Shown: positions 19,357-28,431, counted from the stretch's first letter. The stretch: DNA of 64,000 bases from Pacificoceanicola sp049341065 (GCF_049341065.1 NZ_JBMPIX010000010.1:1-64000); one strand, 5' to 3'. Made by a program: numbers and translations. The notes: a model not told the origin generated them from the sequence alone.

Positions 19357-20757
19357 ATGAACCTTGATGAGAAAATTGCCGCCGCTGGTGGCGCGGTGCC
19401 GATGCTCCGCAACAGCAAGATCGGGATGTATGTTTATCCCGTCGTGACGCCGGAATTCACCAACTGGCGGGATGAGCAGGCGGCGTGGCGCAACGGCGCC
19501 GTGTTGTTCGACCAGTCGCACCACATGGACGAGCTGATCGTCGAAGGCCCGCAGGCGACCGAGTTCCTTGCCTATCACGGTATCAACTCGTTCTCGAATT
19601 TCGACCTGAACCGCGCCAAGCATTATGTGCCCGTCACGCCGAACGGTCACGTGATTGGCGACCACATCATTTTCCGCGAGCGCGAGGACAAGTACATCCT
19701 CGTGGGCCGCGCGCCGACCTCGAACTGGCTGCTGTTCTGCGCGTCTTGGGGTAAGTGGAATGTACGCATTCGCCACGATCCGCGGTCGCCGTCACGCCCC
19801 GAGGGCGAGCGCGTGCTGCGTGAACATTACCGGTTCCAGATCCAGGGCCCCGACGCCCCGGCGATCTTTGAAAAGATGAACGGCGGGCCGGTTCCGGATA
19901 TCAAGTTCTTTCACGTCGACTGGATCAACATCGGCTCGAAAAAGGTACAGGCGCTGCGCCACGGCATGTCCGGCGCACCGGGGCTTGAGGTCTGGGGGCC
20001 GTACAAGGACAAAGACTATATCCACTCGACCATCATGCAGGCGGCCAAGGATGCCGGGGTCAATCTGGTCCAATGCGGCAGCCGTGCCTATTCGACGAAC
20101 ACGCTGGAATCCGGCTGGATCCCCAGCCCGCTGCCGGGCATTTATACCGGTGACGGCATGCTGGCAGACTACCGCCAGTGGCTGAGCGATGAGCAGTACG
20201 AAGCTGCTGGCGCGATCGGCGGCAGCTTTGTCAGCGAAAACATCGAAGACTACTACGTCAACCCGTTCGAGCTGGGTTATGATTTCTACATCGGCTGGAA
20301 GAAAGACGATTTCGTCGGCAAGGCGGCCTTGCAGAAGATCAAGGAAGAGGGCGCCAAGCGCAAGAAGGTGACCTTTGAGTGGAACCGCGAAGACGTGCTG
20401 AAAGTCATCGGCAGCGCCTTTGAGCAGGGCACGCCTTACAAGTGGATCGACTTCCCGCAGCCGAACTATGCCTCGTCTTCGGCGGATATGGTCATGCAGG
20501 GCGACAAGATGGTCGGCATGAGCATGTTCAACGGCTATAGCTGGAACGAACGCTGCGTGCTCAGCCTTGGGGTCGTCAGCAATGATGTTCAGGTCGGTGA
20601 CGTTCTGACCATGAAATGGGGCGAGCCGGACGACACCCAGAAGACCAGCACCGAAAAGCACCAGCAAACCGAGATCCGCGTGCGTGTGTCGCCAACTCCT
20701 TATGCCGCCGAAGCGCGTGAAAACTACGCTGACAGCTGGCGCAGCAAGGGCAGCTAA
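19357..20757 (+). CDS. ligM: Tetrahydrofolate-dependent aromatic O-demethylase (LigM/DesA-like)
   Basis: The 466-residue protein is a GcvT-fold aminomethyltransferase relative close in length to LigM (vanillate/3-O-methylgallate) and DesA (syringate) O-demethylases, which pass the methyl group to tetrahydrofolate. Recognisable parts are LRNSKIGMYVYPVVTPEFTN, AAWRNGAVLFDQSHHMDELI, HGMSGAPGLEVWGPY and CGSRAYSTNTLESGWIPSPL. It is longer than the DMSP demethylase DmdA, which I considered and reject. The start has gggagga upstream. It probably prepares methoxylated acids for the dioxygenase encoded 4 kb upstream; whether it acts on vanillate, syringate or 3-O-methylgallate cannot be read from sequence. 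Confidence 0.82.
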   Translation: MNLDEKIAAAGGAVPMLRNSKIGMYVYPVVTPEFTNWRDEQAAWRNGAVLFDQSHHMDELIVEGPQATEFLAYHGINSFSNFDLNRAKHYVPVTPNGHVIGDHIIFREREDKYILVGRAPTSNWLLFCASWGKWNVRIRHDPRSPSRPEGERVLREHYRFQIQGPDAPAIFEKMNGGPVPDIKFFHVDWINIGSKKVQALRHGMSGAPGLEVWGPYKDKDYIHSTIMQAAKDAGVNLVQCGSRAYSTNTLESGWIPSPLPGIYTGDGMLADYRQWLSDEQYEAAGAIGGSFVSENIEDYYVNPFELGYDFYIGWKKDDFVGKAALQKIKEEGAKRKKVTFEWNREDVLKVIGSAFEQGTPYKWIDFPQPNYASSSADMVMQGDKMVGMSMFNGYSWNERCVLSLGVVSNDVQVGDVLTMKWGEPDDTQKTSTEKHQQTEIRVRVSPTPYAAEARENYADSWRSKGS

Positions 20758-20764
20758 GTCGCTG

Positions 20765-20811
20765 TGCCAGCGCGGGGGATTAGCAAAAACCAATACCCGC
20801 GCTGGCATTTC
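20765..20811 (+). terminator. Hairpin after the O-demethylase gene
   Basis: tgccagcgcggg (20765-20776) pairs exactly with cccgcgctggca (20796-20807), followed by tttctatt. It should end or attenuate transcription between the demethylase and the TRAP genes. Confidence 0.6.
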
Positions 20812-20813
20812 TA

Positions 20814-20842
20814 TTGGACGAACCAAGCGTCCGACATAAGAT
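20814..20842 (+). promoter_or_regulatory. Sigma-70 type promoter for the TRAP operon
   Basis: ttggac, a 17-base spacer, and taagat lie 54 bases before the DctP start. The spacer also contains the dyad ggacg-aaccaag-cgtcc, a possible operator overlapping the promoter. Confidence 0.5.
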
Positions 20843-20896
20843 CGCTTCAGAATGGGGGGCGAACAAAGTCCCCCCGATCAGTCTGGGAGGACAACC

Positions 20897-21886
20897 ATGT
20901 TTCACTTTACCCCTGTAAAGCGCTTTGCCGCCGCGCTGGCAGCCACGACCGTGCTTGCTGCGCCTGCAATCGCCGAAGAGCTGAAGTTCGCCAACTTCAC
21001 GCCGCCTTTCCACACCATCAACGCCAGCGTTATCGAGAAGATGAATGCCGACCTGTCTGCCGCCACTGGGGGCGAACTGACCGTCCGCGGCTATCATGGC
21101 GGCGAACTGGGCGCTGGTCCGGTCGAACAATATGTGCGCGTTGTGCAGGGCGTAGCAGATCTGGGCTGGGGCCTGCCGGGCTATACTTCGTCGCAATTCG
21201 GCAAGACGATGATCGCGGAACTGCCCAATGCCATCCCGCTGGACAAGCCGGGTTATGAGGCGCTGTGGGAGGCCTTCGATGAGATCAAGGGCGAATTCCC
21301 CGGCACTAAGCCGATTGCGCTGTGGACCTCTGAGCCGAATATCTTCATCATGAAGGATCATGATATTCGCAAGCCCGAAGATCTGGCGGGTCTGAAGATC
21401 CGTGTCGCAGGCTCGACCGCCGCGCAGGTGGCCGAAGCGATGGGGGCCACCCCTGTCCAGATGCCGATCAACCAAGTCTACAACGCACTTCAGACGGGCC
21501 TGATCGACGGGGTGATTACCGGCGCTTCCACCCTTTCGGACTTTAAATTGGACGAAGTGGCCAACAGCTACAGCCTTGGCGCGAACCTTGGCCGGTTGGT
21601 GTTTTACACGGTGATGACCGGCACGAAGTACGATAGCATGTCGGATGAAATGAAGTCTGCCATCGACGGTGTGTCGGGTATGGAACTGTCGAAATCGGCA
21701 GAAATGGCATGGAATGCCACCGCCGATGCGGCGATTGAGGCGGCACGAGTCGCTGGCGACAACACAGTGATCGACCTCAGCGCCGACGAAATCGCCGGTT
21801 TTGAGACGGCTGTGGCGGATGTCGTCAACGGCTATGTCGCCGAGGTCGGCGGCGAGGCAGCTTTGGCTGCGATGCGGGGCGAATAA
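20897..21886 (+). CDS. dctP: TRAP transporter substrate-binding protein DctP
   Basis: The 329-residue periplasmic protein captures a carboxylate for the TRAP permease. It has a signal peptide (about residues 1-27, ending AIAEE) and the DctP-fold motifs ELTVRGYHGGELGAGPVEQY, ADLGWGLPGYTSSQF, and LKIRVAGSTAAQVAEAMGAT with the arginine that usually binds the substrate carboxylate. The start is preceded by gggagga. It directly adjoins dctQ. Given the adjacent aromatic genes, an aromatic acid is the likely ligand (inference). Confidence 0.9.
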   Translation: MFHFTPVKRFAAALAATTVLAAPAIAEELKFANFTPPFHTINASVIEKMNADLSAATGGELTVRGYHGGELGAGPVEQYVRVVQGVADLGWGLPGYTSSQFGKTMIAELPNAIPLDKPGYEALWEAFDEIKGEFPGTKPIALWTSEPNIFIMKDHDIRKPEDLAGLKIRVAGSTAAQVAEAMGATPVQMPINQVYNALQTGLIDGVITGASTLSDFKLDEVANSYSLGANLGRLVFYTVMTGTKYDSMSDEMKSAIDGVSGMELSKSAEMAWNATADAAIEAARVAGDNTVIDLSADEIAGFETAVADVVNGYVAEVGGEAALAAMRGE

Positions 21887-22399
21887 GTGCTGCACACAAT
21901 GCGCAATGTGGCGGACAGGCTGATTGGCCTGTCCGCTTTTTTCGGCACGCTTGGCCTGATCGTCGAAGTGGTCGTGATCCTGATCGACGTGATCGGGCGC
22001 GCCTTTGGCCATCCGATGTTCGGCTCTCAGGACTTGATCATGATGACCATGGTCATTCTGGTCTTTGGCGGTATGGCGCTGTGTGATCGGCAAGGCGGAC
22101 ATATCGCCGTTGACCTACTTGAGCGACGTTATCCGCGCGTCATGAACCGCGCCATCGACATCCTCTCGGCGCTGCTGGGGACCGTGATCTTTGTTTTTGT
22201 CGCATGGGCGGTTTTCGACAGCGCCAAGCTGAGCCAGATGCTTAATCTTTCGACAAATCTTTTGCGCCTGCCAAAGGCATGGTTTCAGTGGGGATTGTGC
22301 GTACTGTCGCTGATCACCGCCTTCGGAATGCTGCTGCGGGCAATCGAGCTTACGCTCTCGGGCCGCGACGTCCGCCACGAATTGGAGTCAAAACAATGA
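21887..22399 (+). CDS. dctQ: TRAP transporter small membrane subunit DctQ
   Basis: The 170-residue protein has four hydrophobic helices (about 10-38, 48-68, 86-108 and 128-150), as usual for the small permease subunit that partners DctM. It starts with GTG immediately after the dctP stop codon, with an ATG four codons in as alternative. Its last codons overlap the dctM start as atga, indicating translational coupling. Confidence 0.88.
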   Translation: MLHTMRNVADRLIGLSAFFGTLGLIVEVVVILIDVIGRAFGHPMFGSQDLIMMTMVILVFGGMALCDRQGGHIAVDLLERRYPRVMNRAIDILSALLGTVIFVFVAWAVFDSAKLSQMLNLSTNLLRLPKAWFQWGLCVLSLITAFGMLLRAIELTLSGRDVRHELESKQ

Positions 22400-23700
22400 C
22401 CGCAGGTGCCATCGGCGGTGTTGGGATCGCGGTTCTTCTGATCCTGTTGATCCTGCGTATTCCCGTGGCCTTCGCCATGTTCCTTGTTGGCTTTATTGGC
22501 ATCTGGAGCCTGAATGGCTGGAATGCGGCGATGGGCTTGCTGGCTTCTGAAAGCTTCACCTTGGCGTCCAGCTCGGAACTGGTGATCGTGCCGTTGTTCA
22601 TTCTGATGGGCAATGTCGCCACCCACACCGGGATGAGCCGCCAGCTTTACGACGCGGCCTATGCGGTGATCGGGCATATCCGTGGCGGGCTGGCCAGTGC
22701 CACGGTGATTGGCTGCGGCGGCTTTGCGGCGCTGTCTGGCTCCTCGGTCGCCTCGGCTTTGACCATGGGTAAGGTGTCCCTGGGCGAGATGGACCGCTAT
22801 AAATATGACCCGCGCCTGTCGACTGGGGTGGTGGCTGCCGGTGGCACGCTGGGCATTCTGATCCCGCCGTCGACCGGTTTTGTGATTTACGCCATTCTGA
22901 CCGAGCAGAGCATTGGACGTCTGTTCCTTGCCGGTGTCCTGCCGGGCCTTTTGCTGCTGAGCGCTTTTATCGCAACCATCACCTTTCTCTGCTGGATCAA
23001 GCCCGAGTTTGGCCCCGCTGGCCCGGCAACCAGTTTTGCCGAAAAGCGGCGGGCGATGGTGGGCGCCTTGCCGATCCTGACCGTGATCCTTTTGACCATT
23101 GGCGGCATCTACGGCGGGCTGTTTTCCCCGGTCGAAGCCGCTGGGGTCGGGGCCGGGCTGGTGATCCTTTATGGCTTGGTGACGCGCTCTTTGGATCTGC
23201 GAGCCTTTTGGAACGCGGCGCGTGACAGCATCGTGACCACGGCGACGGTCATGCTGATCCTCATCGCGGCGCATATGATCAACCCTTTCCTTGCCCTGTC
23301 CCATATCCCGACGCTGGTGGGCGAAGGGTTGGCTGCGCTGGATGCCGGAGTGATCGGAACACTGGTGGTGATCCTTTTTGTTTACCTTGTACTGGGTTGC
23401 TTTCTGGAAGGGTTCGCCATGCTGGTGTTGACCCTGCCGATCTTTTTCCCGGTCATTATGGATCTGGGGATCGATCCGATCTGGTTTGGCGTGCTGGTGG
23501 TTTTGACACTTGAGATGGGGCTGATATCGCCGCCGGTGGGGATCAACGTCTTTATCGTGAAATCCGTGGCCCCCAAGGTGCCACTGGGCCAGATCTTTCG
23601 CGGAGTGCTGCCGTTCTGGGGGGCCATGGTTGTGACGCTGGCCATACTGATCGCCTTCCCTCAAATCTCGTTGATCCTGCCGAACACGATGTTCAACTGA
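22396..23700 (+). CDS. dctM: TRAP transporter large membrane subunit DctM
   Basis: The 434-residue membrane protein forms the sodium-driven channel of the TRAP system. About a dozen hydrophobic segments are visible, with family motifs GNVATHTGMSRQLYDAA, GCGGFAALSGSSVASALTMG, AAGGTLGILIPPSTGFVIY and LISPPVGINVFIVKS. The start overlaps the dctQ stop. It ends the operon, 23 bases before a hairpin terminator. Confidence 0.93.
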   Translation: MTAGAIGGVGIAVLLILLILRIPVAFAMFLVGFIGIWSLNGWNAAMGLLASESFTLASSSELVIVPLFILMGNVATHTGMSRQLYDAAYAVIGHIRGGLASATVIGCGGFAALSGSSVASALTMGKVSLGEMDRYKYDPRLSTGVVAAGGTLGILIPPSTGFVIYAILTEQSIGRLFLAGVLPGLLLLSAFIATITFLCWIKPEFGPAGPATSFAEKRRAMVGALPILTVILLTIGGIYGGLFSPVEAAGVGAGLVILYGLVTRSLDLRAFWNAARDSIVTTATVMLILIAAHMINPFLALSHIPTLVGEGLAALDAGVIGTLVVILFVYLVLGCFLEGFAMLVLTLPIFFPVIMDLGIDPIWFGVLVVLTLEMGLISPPVGINVFIVKSVAPKVPLGQIFRGVLPFWGAMVVTLAILIAFPQISLILPNTMFN

Positions 23701-23723
23701 TCCAGGCCATCTTGTCAGGTATG

Positions 23724-23748
23724 TAAGGGGCGCATGATGCGCCCCTTA
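23724..23748 (+). terminator. Terminator after dctM
   Basis: taaggggcgca-tga-tgcgcccctta forms an 11-bp stem, followed by ttgcgtttt. It closes the TRAP operon. Confidence 0.7.
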
Positions 23749-23978
23749 TTGCGTTTTGGCGTCGCCACGTTTTAACCATGATTCGGGGTCGATTAACCAA
23801 GCTCTGGCTTGCATGGGGAAACAGTTTTCTCGGGACCTTACCGCTGTCCCGATGTGCGCAACAGAAAAGTCCGAAAAATGCCAAATTTGCGCCTCAATTC
23901 GCTTTTTCTGCCACTTTTCCGCCTTGAATGATATTGCTCGAACTCGGGAACGGGGGCAAAAAGAAACGGAGTGAAACG

Positions 23979-24056
23979 ATGGTGTTTCTTCTTGCTATGA
24001 TCGCACTTGCAACTTTGGACCGCGTGGTTCTGGCAAGGGTTTTTGACGGCAGCTGA
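23979..24056 (+). CDS. Possible 25-residue hydrophobic small protein
   Basis: ATG starts MVFLLAMIALATLDRVVLAR and the peptide ends VFDGS. An acggag ribosome site stands seven bases upstream, and an intrinsic terminator begins inside its last codons. The first half could form a short membrane helix. The combination of ribosome site, short frame and terminator resembles a small membrane protein gene or a leader peptide. It has no recognised family. Confidence 0.4.
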   Translation: MVFLLAMIALATLDRVVLARVFDGS

Positions 24057-24075
24057 TCTGCACAGCTGCCTTTTT
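24048..24075 (+). terminator. Terminator overlapping the end of the 25-codon ORF
   Basis: ggcagctg (24048-24055) pairs with cagctgcc (24063-24070) and is followed by ttttt. It implies a short transcript ending here. Confidence 0.8.
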
Positions 24076-24137
24076 AGACCGGGTTAAGGTTTGACCCATA
24101 ACATCCATCTGATCGCCCCGAACCAGGAGCTGCCCCT

Positions 24138-24320
24138 ATGAGAACCGAGATCCACAAGATCGCGAAAACAAGCCATTCCGTCATCACCATGGCCGAAGAC
24201 GCCGTGATGAAGATTATTCCCAAAGACGGGCGCTTTGCTGGCAAGGCCGATTTTTATTGTGACAACAGCGCACTGGTGGTCAGCTATCCTGACGGCACCT
24301 CGGTCACGCTCGCCCTCTGA
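24138..24320 (+). CDS. Hypothetical protein of 60 residues
   Basis: MRTEIHKIAKTSHSVITMAE begins after an aggag site eight bases upstream, and the frame ends VTLAL. No signal peptide, cysteine motif or membrane segment is evident, apart from a single cysteine in FYCDNSALVVSYPDGTSV. The C-terminal half looks beta-rich. It converges on the polysaccharide lyase gene, whose stop is seven bases away. I do not recognise the family. Confidence 0.55.
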   Translation: MRTEIHKIAKTSHSVITMAEDAVMKIIPKDGRFAGKADFYCDNSALVVSYPDGTSVTLAL

Positions 24321-24327
24321 GGCGGCG

Positions 24328-25257
24328 CTAGTCTACGGCGGGTGCGCCCGCCGCTTCGCGCCAGCGGGTGTCCACATCCTCGCGCGATTTCCCAACGCGG
24401 AATTCATCGTAGTAGACGACCAAAGTCGGCTTGGGCCTTGCCCCATGCGCGTCGTTCCAGCGGGTGGTATAGCTGGAAAAGACGCCGCGCCGATGGCCGG
24501 GCTGGGTGCCCTCAAGCAGGCTCTTGGGTGAGACGATGGGGCCCTTGTAGTCGCACTTGAGTTCTCCGTTCACCCAGACGCGCAAATACCCGTCTGGCTG
24601 GTTCGAAAAATTCGTCTGCATCACCAGATCGACCCAGCGCCGTCTGTTCTCTGCCATGTCGAACAACCGGCAAACATAGCCGTCGTTTTCACCTTCACCC
24701 CAATCAAAGGTGCGGCGCATATCCTCAAGCTGAATGACCACGTCGCCCTGCGCGCGTTCAGGTCCGGCGCATATGGCGGGGCGGCAGGTGGTCCAGTTGC
24801 CTTCATCTTTGCCAAGCTGGATCAGCCGGATCACGGGATTGGCGTCGCCGCCCATGGTCCATTGCCCAAAGACCAGCCGAAGCGAGTCGTCGCGGGCGAA
24901 ACCTGGTATGCTGGAGTTGTAAAAGCTCCAGCCATACCACGTATCCTCCCCGACCTTGGCGAGGCTGCTGTCGTCGGTCATGCGGATCTCGGCGCGGTAA
25001 CGCGGATTGCCGCAATCGCTGCCGCCGCAATCGCCGGTGCGCAATTCAAACCGTTCCGAGCGATCGCCGCTGCGGACCGGCGCGCCGGCTTGGGCAAGGG
25101 CGTAGCGGAAGTTATGCGGCGCCGGGCTGAACAGACGTTCATAGCCGCGGACGGGTGTAAAAAGGTCGTCTGATTGGCGGTTCAGGCCGGGGATCACCTC
25201 AAGACAACCCGCCAGAAACAAGGAGAGAAATAGCACAGTTTGCCTTGCCATTCGCAT
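24328..25257 (-). CDS. Lipoprotein polysaccharide lyase (heparin lyase-like fold)
   Basis: The 309-residue product begins with a lipoprotein signal peptide (TVLFLSLFLAGC, lipobox cysteine near residue 18). The rest resembles the polysaccharide lyase family with a jelly-roll fold: RYRAEIRMTDDSSLAKVGED, WYGWSFYNSSIPG, QWTMGG, and VNGELKCDYKGP near the end. Such proteins cleave uronate polymers by beta-elimination. It is transcribed away from algD across a 344-base gap, so it may trim or recycle the polymer made by that locus. Family assignment is from overall pattern; the substrate is inferred. Confidence 0.7.
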   Translation of the reverse strand: MRMARQTVLFLSLFLAGCLEVIPGLNRQSDDLFTPVRGYERLFSPAPHNFRYALAQAGAPVRSGDRSERFELRTGDCGGSDCGNPRYRAEIRMTDDSSLAKVGEDTWYGWSFYNSSIPGFARDDSLRLVFGQWTMGGDANPVIRLIQLGKDEGNWTTCRPAICAGPERAQGDVVIQLEDMRRTFDWGEGENDGYVCRLFDMAENRRRWVDLVMQTNFSNQPDGYLRVWVNGELKCDYKGPIVSPKSLLEGTQPGHRRGVFSSYTTRWNDAHGARPKPTLVVYYDEFRVGKSREDVDTRWREAAGAPAVD

Positions 25258-25601
25258 AGCTCGTTACCTTGCATGAATCCGCCTATATCCTGATCAGAAA
25301 CTATAGTGTTCTAAGAAATTTGGTGCAATTGGCGTGGCTTTCCCGAAGCACGAATGATCGGCGCATAAGGTGGCCTGTTTTCTAAGATTTTGGCGAAAAA
25401 GAGAAATTTTGTTGCGCTGTCGGGCGGATGGGTGCGTGCCTGACGTTGGGGAATCTGTGGAAAACTGTAACAAGTTGGGCACAATCCCAAAAAAGTTAAC
25501 GGCAAATTTCCGCCGTTCTTGCTGGATTCAAGAAGAGCCGCATACTGGCCACAATAAAAAAGCACTGCGTTAGACAGTGTTAACTTTATGAGGCAGAAAA
25601 A
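25258..25601. other. Intergenic region between lyase and algD
   Basis: No gene is supported. It is AT-richer than its surroundings. A possible promoter for algD has ttgctg at 25519-25524, a 16-base spacer and catact at 25541-25546. Downstream of it lies the inverted repeat cactg-cgttaga-cagtg at 25563-25579, 23 bases before the algD start, a possible regulator site. Confidence 0.4.
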
Positions 25602-26921
25602 ATGGCAAGGATCAGTGTCTTCGGCATTGGTTACGTCGGTGTTGTATCGGCTGCGTGTCTTGCGCAGGACGGTCATGACGTAATCGCGGTCGATGTCGAC
25701 CAGGGCAAAATCGACGCAATCAACGCAGGAATGTCCCCCATCGTCGAGGAAGGGATCGATGATCTCGTCCGGGAAATGGTGGCCAGTGGCAAACTGCGCG
25801 CAACCATTGATTTCGCCAAGGCAATCCACGAAACGGACCTGTCGTTCGTCTGTGTCGGCACACCTTCTGCGCCGGATGGCTCGGTTGGCCTGTCCTATGT
25901 GACCAGCGTTTGCGAAACCATCGGCAAGGCGCTGGCAGACAAGGACGCCTACCACTCGGTTGTCATCCGCTCGACCATCGTGCCGGGCAGCACCGAAACC
26001 TCCTGCATCCCGGTTCTGGAACAGACCTCGGGCAAAGTGGCGGGCAAGGATTTCGGCGTCGGCTACTACCCTGAGTTCCTGCGCGAAAGCACGGCGATTG
26101 CCGACAGCTATGACCCCGGACTGGTGGTTTTTGGCTTTATGGACGTCAAGACCGGCGAGATTTTGGCCGAGTTGAACAAGGACATGCCTTGTCCGGTGAA
26201 CAAGGTCGATATCCGCACCGCCGAGATGGTGAAATACACCTCGAATACCTGGCGTGCGGTCAAAGTGACCTTTGCCAACGAGATCGGCAATATCGCCAAG
26301 TCCTGCGGCATCGACGGTCAGACTGTGATGGAGATCCTGTGCTCCGATAAAAAGGCCGCCATGTCGCCCTATTTCATGCGCCCCGGCTTTGCCTTTGGCG
26401 GATCGTGCCTGCCAAAGGATGTGCGCGCGCTGCGTCACCTGGCAGCCCAGAACGACACGCCCTCGCATCTGCTGAACGCGGTTCTTGAGGCGAACGAGGC
26501 GCAGATCGCCAAGGCCGAAAAAATGGTCGAGAAAAGCGGCGCCAAGCGCGTCGGATTTGTCGGGATCAGCTTTAAACCCGGGACCGATGACCTTCGGGAA
26601 AGCCCGCTTGTGTCCTTGGCCGCGCGTCTGATCGGCAAGGGTATCGAGGTGGATATCTACGATCCCTTCGTCAAAGAGGCCTATGACAGCGGCACCCCCG
26701 GCGCCGGGCGCGGCAACGAAAGCGTGCCAAACCTTCAAGGCCGTCTTGTCGGCGATCTCGACAAGCTGATCAATGACAGTGGCGCGGTTCTGGTGGGCAA
26801 CTACTACAACGAAACCGTGGACAAGCTGAAGGCCGCGGCCAAGACGCGCACCGTGGTCGACCTGACCCGCCTGCATCGCGACATGGTCACGGATGACAAA
26901 TACGAAGGCATCTGCTGGTAA
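25602..26921 (+). CDS. algD: GDP-mannose 6-dehydrogenase
   Basis: AlgD oxidises GDP-mannose twice with NAD to GDP-mannuronate, the committed alginate precursor. The 439-residue product has the Rossmann start ISVFGIGYVGVVSAACLAQ, the conserved YYPEFLRESTAIADSYDPG, and the catalytic cysteine in FAFGGSCLPKDVRALRHLA, with the C-terminal GISFKPGTDDLRESP. gagg precedes the start. Alg8 follows after four bases. A UDP-glucose dehydrogenase is the alternative, but the alg8/alg44/algA neighbours favour GDP-mannose. Confidence 0.9.
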   Translation: MARISVFGIGYVGVVSAACLAQDGHDVIAVDVDQGKIDAINAGMSPIVEEGIDDLVREMVASGKLRATIDFAKAIHETDLSFVCVGTPSAPDGSVGLSYVTSVCETIGKALADKDAYHSVVIRSTIVPGSTETSCIPVLEQTSGKVAGKDFGVGYYPEFLRESTAIADSYDPGLVVFGFMDVKTGEILAELNKDMPCPVNKVDIRTAEMVKYTSNTWRAVKVTFANEIGNIAKSCGIDGQTVMEILCSDKKAAMSPYFMRPGFAFGGSCLPKDVRALRHLAAQNDTPSHLLNAVLEANEAQIAKAEKMVEKSGAKRVGFVGISFKPGTDDLRESPLVSLAARLIGKGIEVDIYDPFVKEAYDSGTPGAGRGNESVPNLQGRLVGDLDKLINDSGAVLVGNYYNETVDKLKAAAKTRTVVDLTRLHRDMVTDDKYEGICW

Positions 26922-26925
26922 GCCG

Positions 26926-28413
26926 ATGTCCGCGAAATTGGTCCTCACCCATCTCGCCTATTACTCGGTCATCTATCTTTTGGTGTCCGTGGTCCCCCAG
27001 GGATTCCTGGGGGAATTGCACAACGCGTCCAACGCGGTGTTCATTGTCGGCTTTTTGGGCATCTGGCGGTACAGCTGGGCGTTGACCAACTTTTCGCGGG
27101 CCATCTATTTCCGCCGGATCGCCTATCCGGTCTGGAAGCGCCGCCACAATCGGCGCTTCTGGGCAAGCAAGGTCAAATCGCACTGCTACTTCATGGTCAC
27201 CACCTACATGGTGGATAATGATGTCACCATCATGGTCTACCGTCGTCTGTTCGAGGCAGCCGCGAAGGCCCGCGACGGTGCGACGATTGTTGTCTCAGCC
27301 GTGGATGGCAAAGACGTGCGGTTGATCCGTCAGCTGTACGAAAGCTCGAAATTCGACATGAGCAATGTCGAATTGATCATCGACCGCATCAAATCCAGCG
27401 GCAAGCGCGACGCCATGGAAAAGGCACTGCGCATTCTGGCTGACAAAGCCCCGACCAAAGACGACATCATGGTCTTTGTCGACGGGGACACGGTCGTGCC
27501 GCGCGATATCTGGGCACAGGCCGCGCCGTTTTTCTCGGATCCGCGCATGGGCGCGCTGACCACCGACGAAGCGGCGATCATCGACAAGCAGAACCTGTTC
27601 AAGGACTGGTTCACCCTGCGTTTCAATCAGCGTCAGGTGATGATGTGCTCGATGGGGTTGGGCAACCGGGTTCTGACGCTGACCGGCCGCATGTCGGTTT
27701 TCCGCGCGTCGCTGGCGACCAATCCCGGCTTCATCAAAGGCGTCGGATTTGACTATCTCGACCACTGGCGCCTTGGCCGCGTGAACTTTCTGACGGGTGA
27801 CGACAAATCGACGTGGTATTGGCTGCTTCGCAATGGCTATCAGATGGCCTATATGCCCGACGTCCAGTCGCAATCCGCCGAAGGCCAGCCGCGCGATACA
27901 TTCTATGACAGTGCCAAGACGCTTATGGTGCGTTGGTTTGGCAACATGATGCGCACCAACGGCCGCGCCCTTCGGGAAAGCCCGCGCAAGATTGGCTTTT
28001 TCACATGGTGGTCGATCCTTGATCAGCGGGTGTCCATGTGGACCACGCTTGTCGGGCCGATCTCGGTTCTTGTGGCGGCGATCACGATCACTCCGACGGT
28101 GATCCCGCTGTATATCGCCTGGGTTATGGTGACCCGCTACATGTTCTGCATCATCATCGCGCTGTTCAACGGGCAGTGGTTCCCTATCACGCATCCGCCG
28201 ATCTTGTACTTCGGCCAGATTGCGGGCGCGATCATCAAGACTTTTGTACTTTTCCGCCTCGACAAACAGAAATGGACCCGACAGGGCAGCGGCGGTGCGG
28301 GCACCGCTTTGTCGCTGTTTGATCGTGTGAAGGCATGGGAATCCTTTGCCCATCATGCGCTGGCCCTGTCATGGCTCACCGTAGCCATCATGTTTCTGAA
28401 TACGGTCGAATAG
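26926..28413 (+). CDS. alg8: Alginate polymerase glycosyltransferase Alg8
   Basis: Alg8 is the inner-membrane family 2 glycosyltransferase that polymerises mannuronate. The 495-residue protein matches the family length. It has N-terminal membrane helices, a cytoplasmic catalytic region with VVSAVDGKDVRLIRQLYESS, the DxD motif in MVFVDGDTVVPRDIW, and TGRMSVFRASLATNPGF. Several C-terminal helices follow (ISVLVAAITITPTVIPLYIA). The start at 26926 (MSAKLVLTHLAYYS) was chosen over one overlapping algD. It normally works with Alg44. Confidence 0.88.
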   Translation: MSAKLVLTHLAYYSVIYLLVSVVPQGFLGELHNASNAVFIVGFLGIWRYSWALTNFSRAIYFRRIAYPVWKRRHNRRFWASKVKSHCYFMVTTYMVDNDVTIMVYRRLFEAAAKARDGATIVVSAVDGKDVRLIRQLYESSKFDMSNVELIIDRIKSSGKRDAMEKALRILADKAPTKDDIMVFVDGDTVVPRDIWAQAAPFFSDPRMGALTTDEAAIIDKQNLFKDWFTLRFNQRQVMMCSMGLGNRVLTLTGRMSVFRASLATNPGFIKGVGFDYLDHWRLGRVNFLTGDDKSTWYWLLRNGYQMAYMPDVQSQSAEGQPRDTFYDSAKTLMVRWFGNMMRTNGRALRESPRKIGFFTWWSILDQRVSMWTTLVGPISVLVAAITITPTVIPLYIAWVMVTRYMFCIIIALFNGQWFPITHPPILYFGQIAGAIIKTFVLFRLDKQKWTRQGSGGAGTALSLFDRVKAWESFAHHALALSWLTVAIMFLNTVE

Positions 28414-28431
28414 GCATGACGAGGTAATACG

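Noticed and set aside
19357..20757. DMSP demethylase DmdA as the identity of the GcvT-like gene
   Set aside because: The protein is about 100 residues longer than DmdA and sits with gallate-type genes, which fits LigM/DesA better.
22285..23664. 459-codon frame opposite dctM
   Set aside because: Very rich in His, Gln, Arg and Lys, the complement of a hydrophobic membrane protein; no initiation signal.
23756..23974. 72-codon frame between dctM and the small hydrophobic ORF
   Set aside because: Starts at TTG without a ribosome site, directly after a terminator, and shows no codon bias or family pattern.
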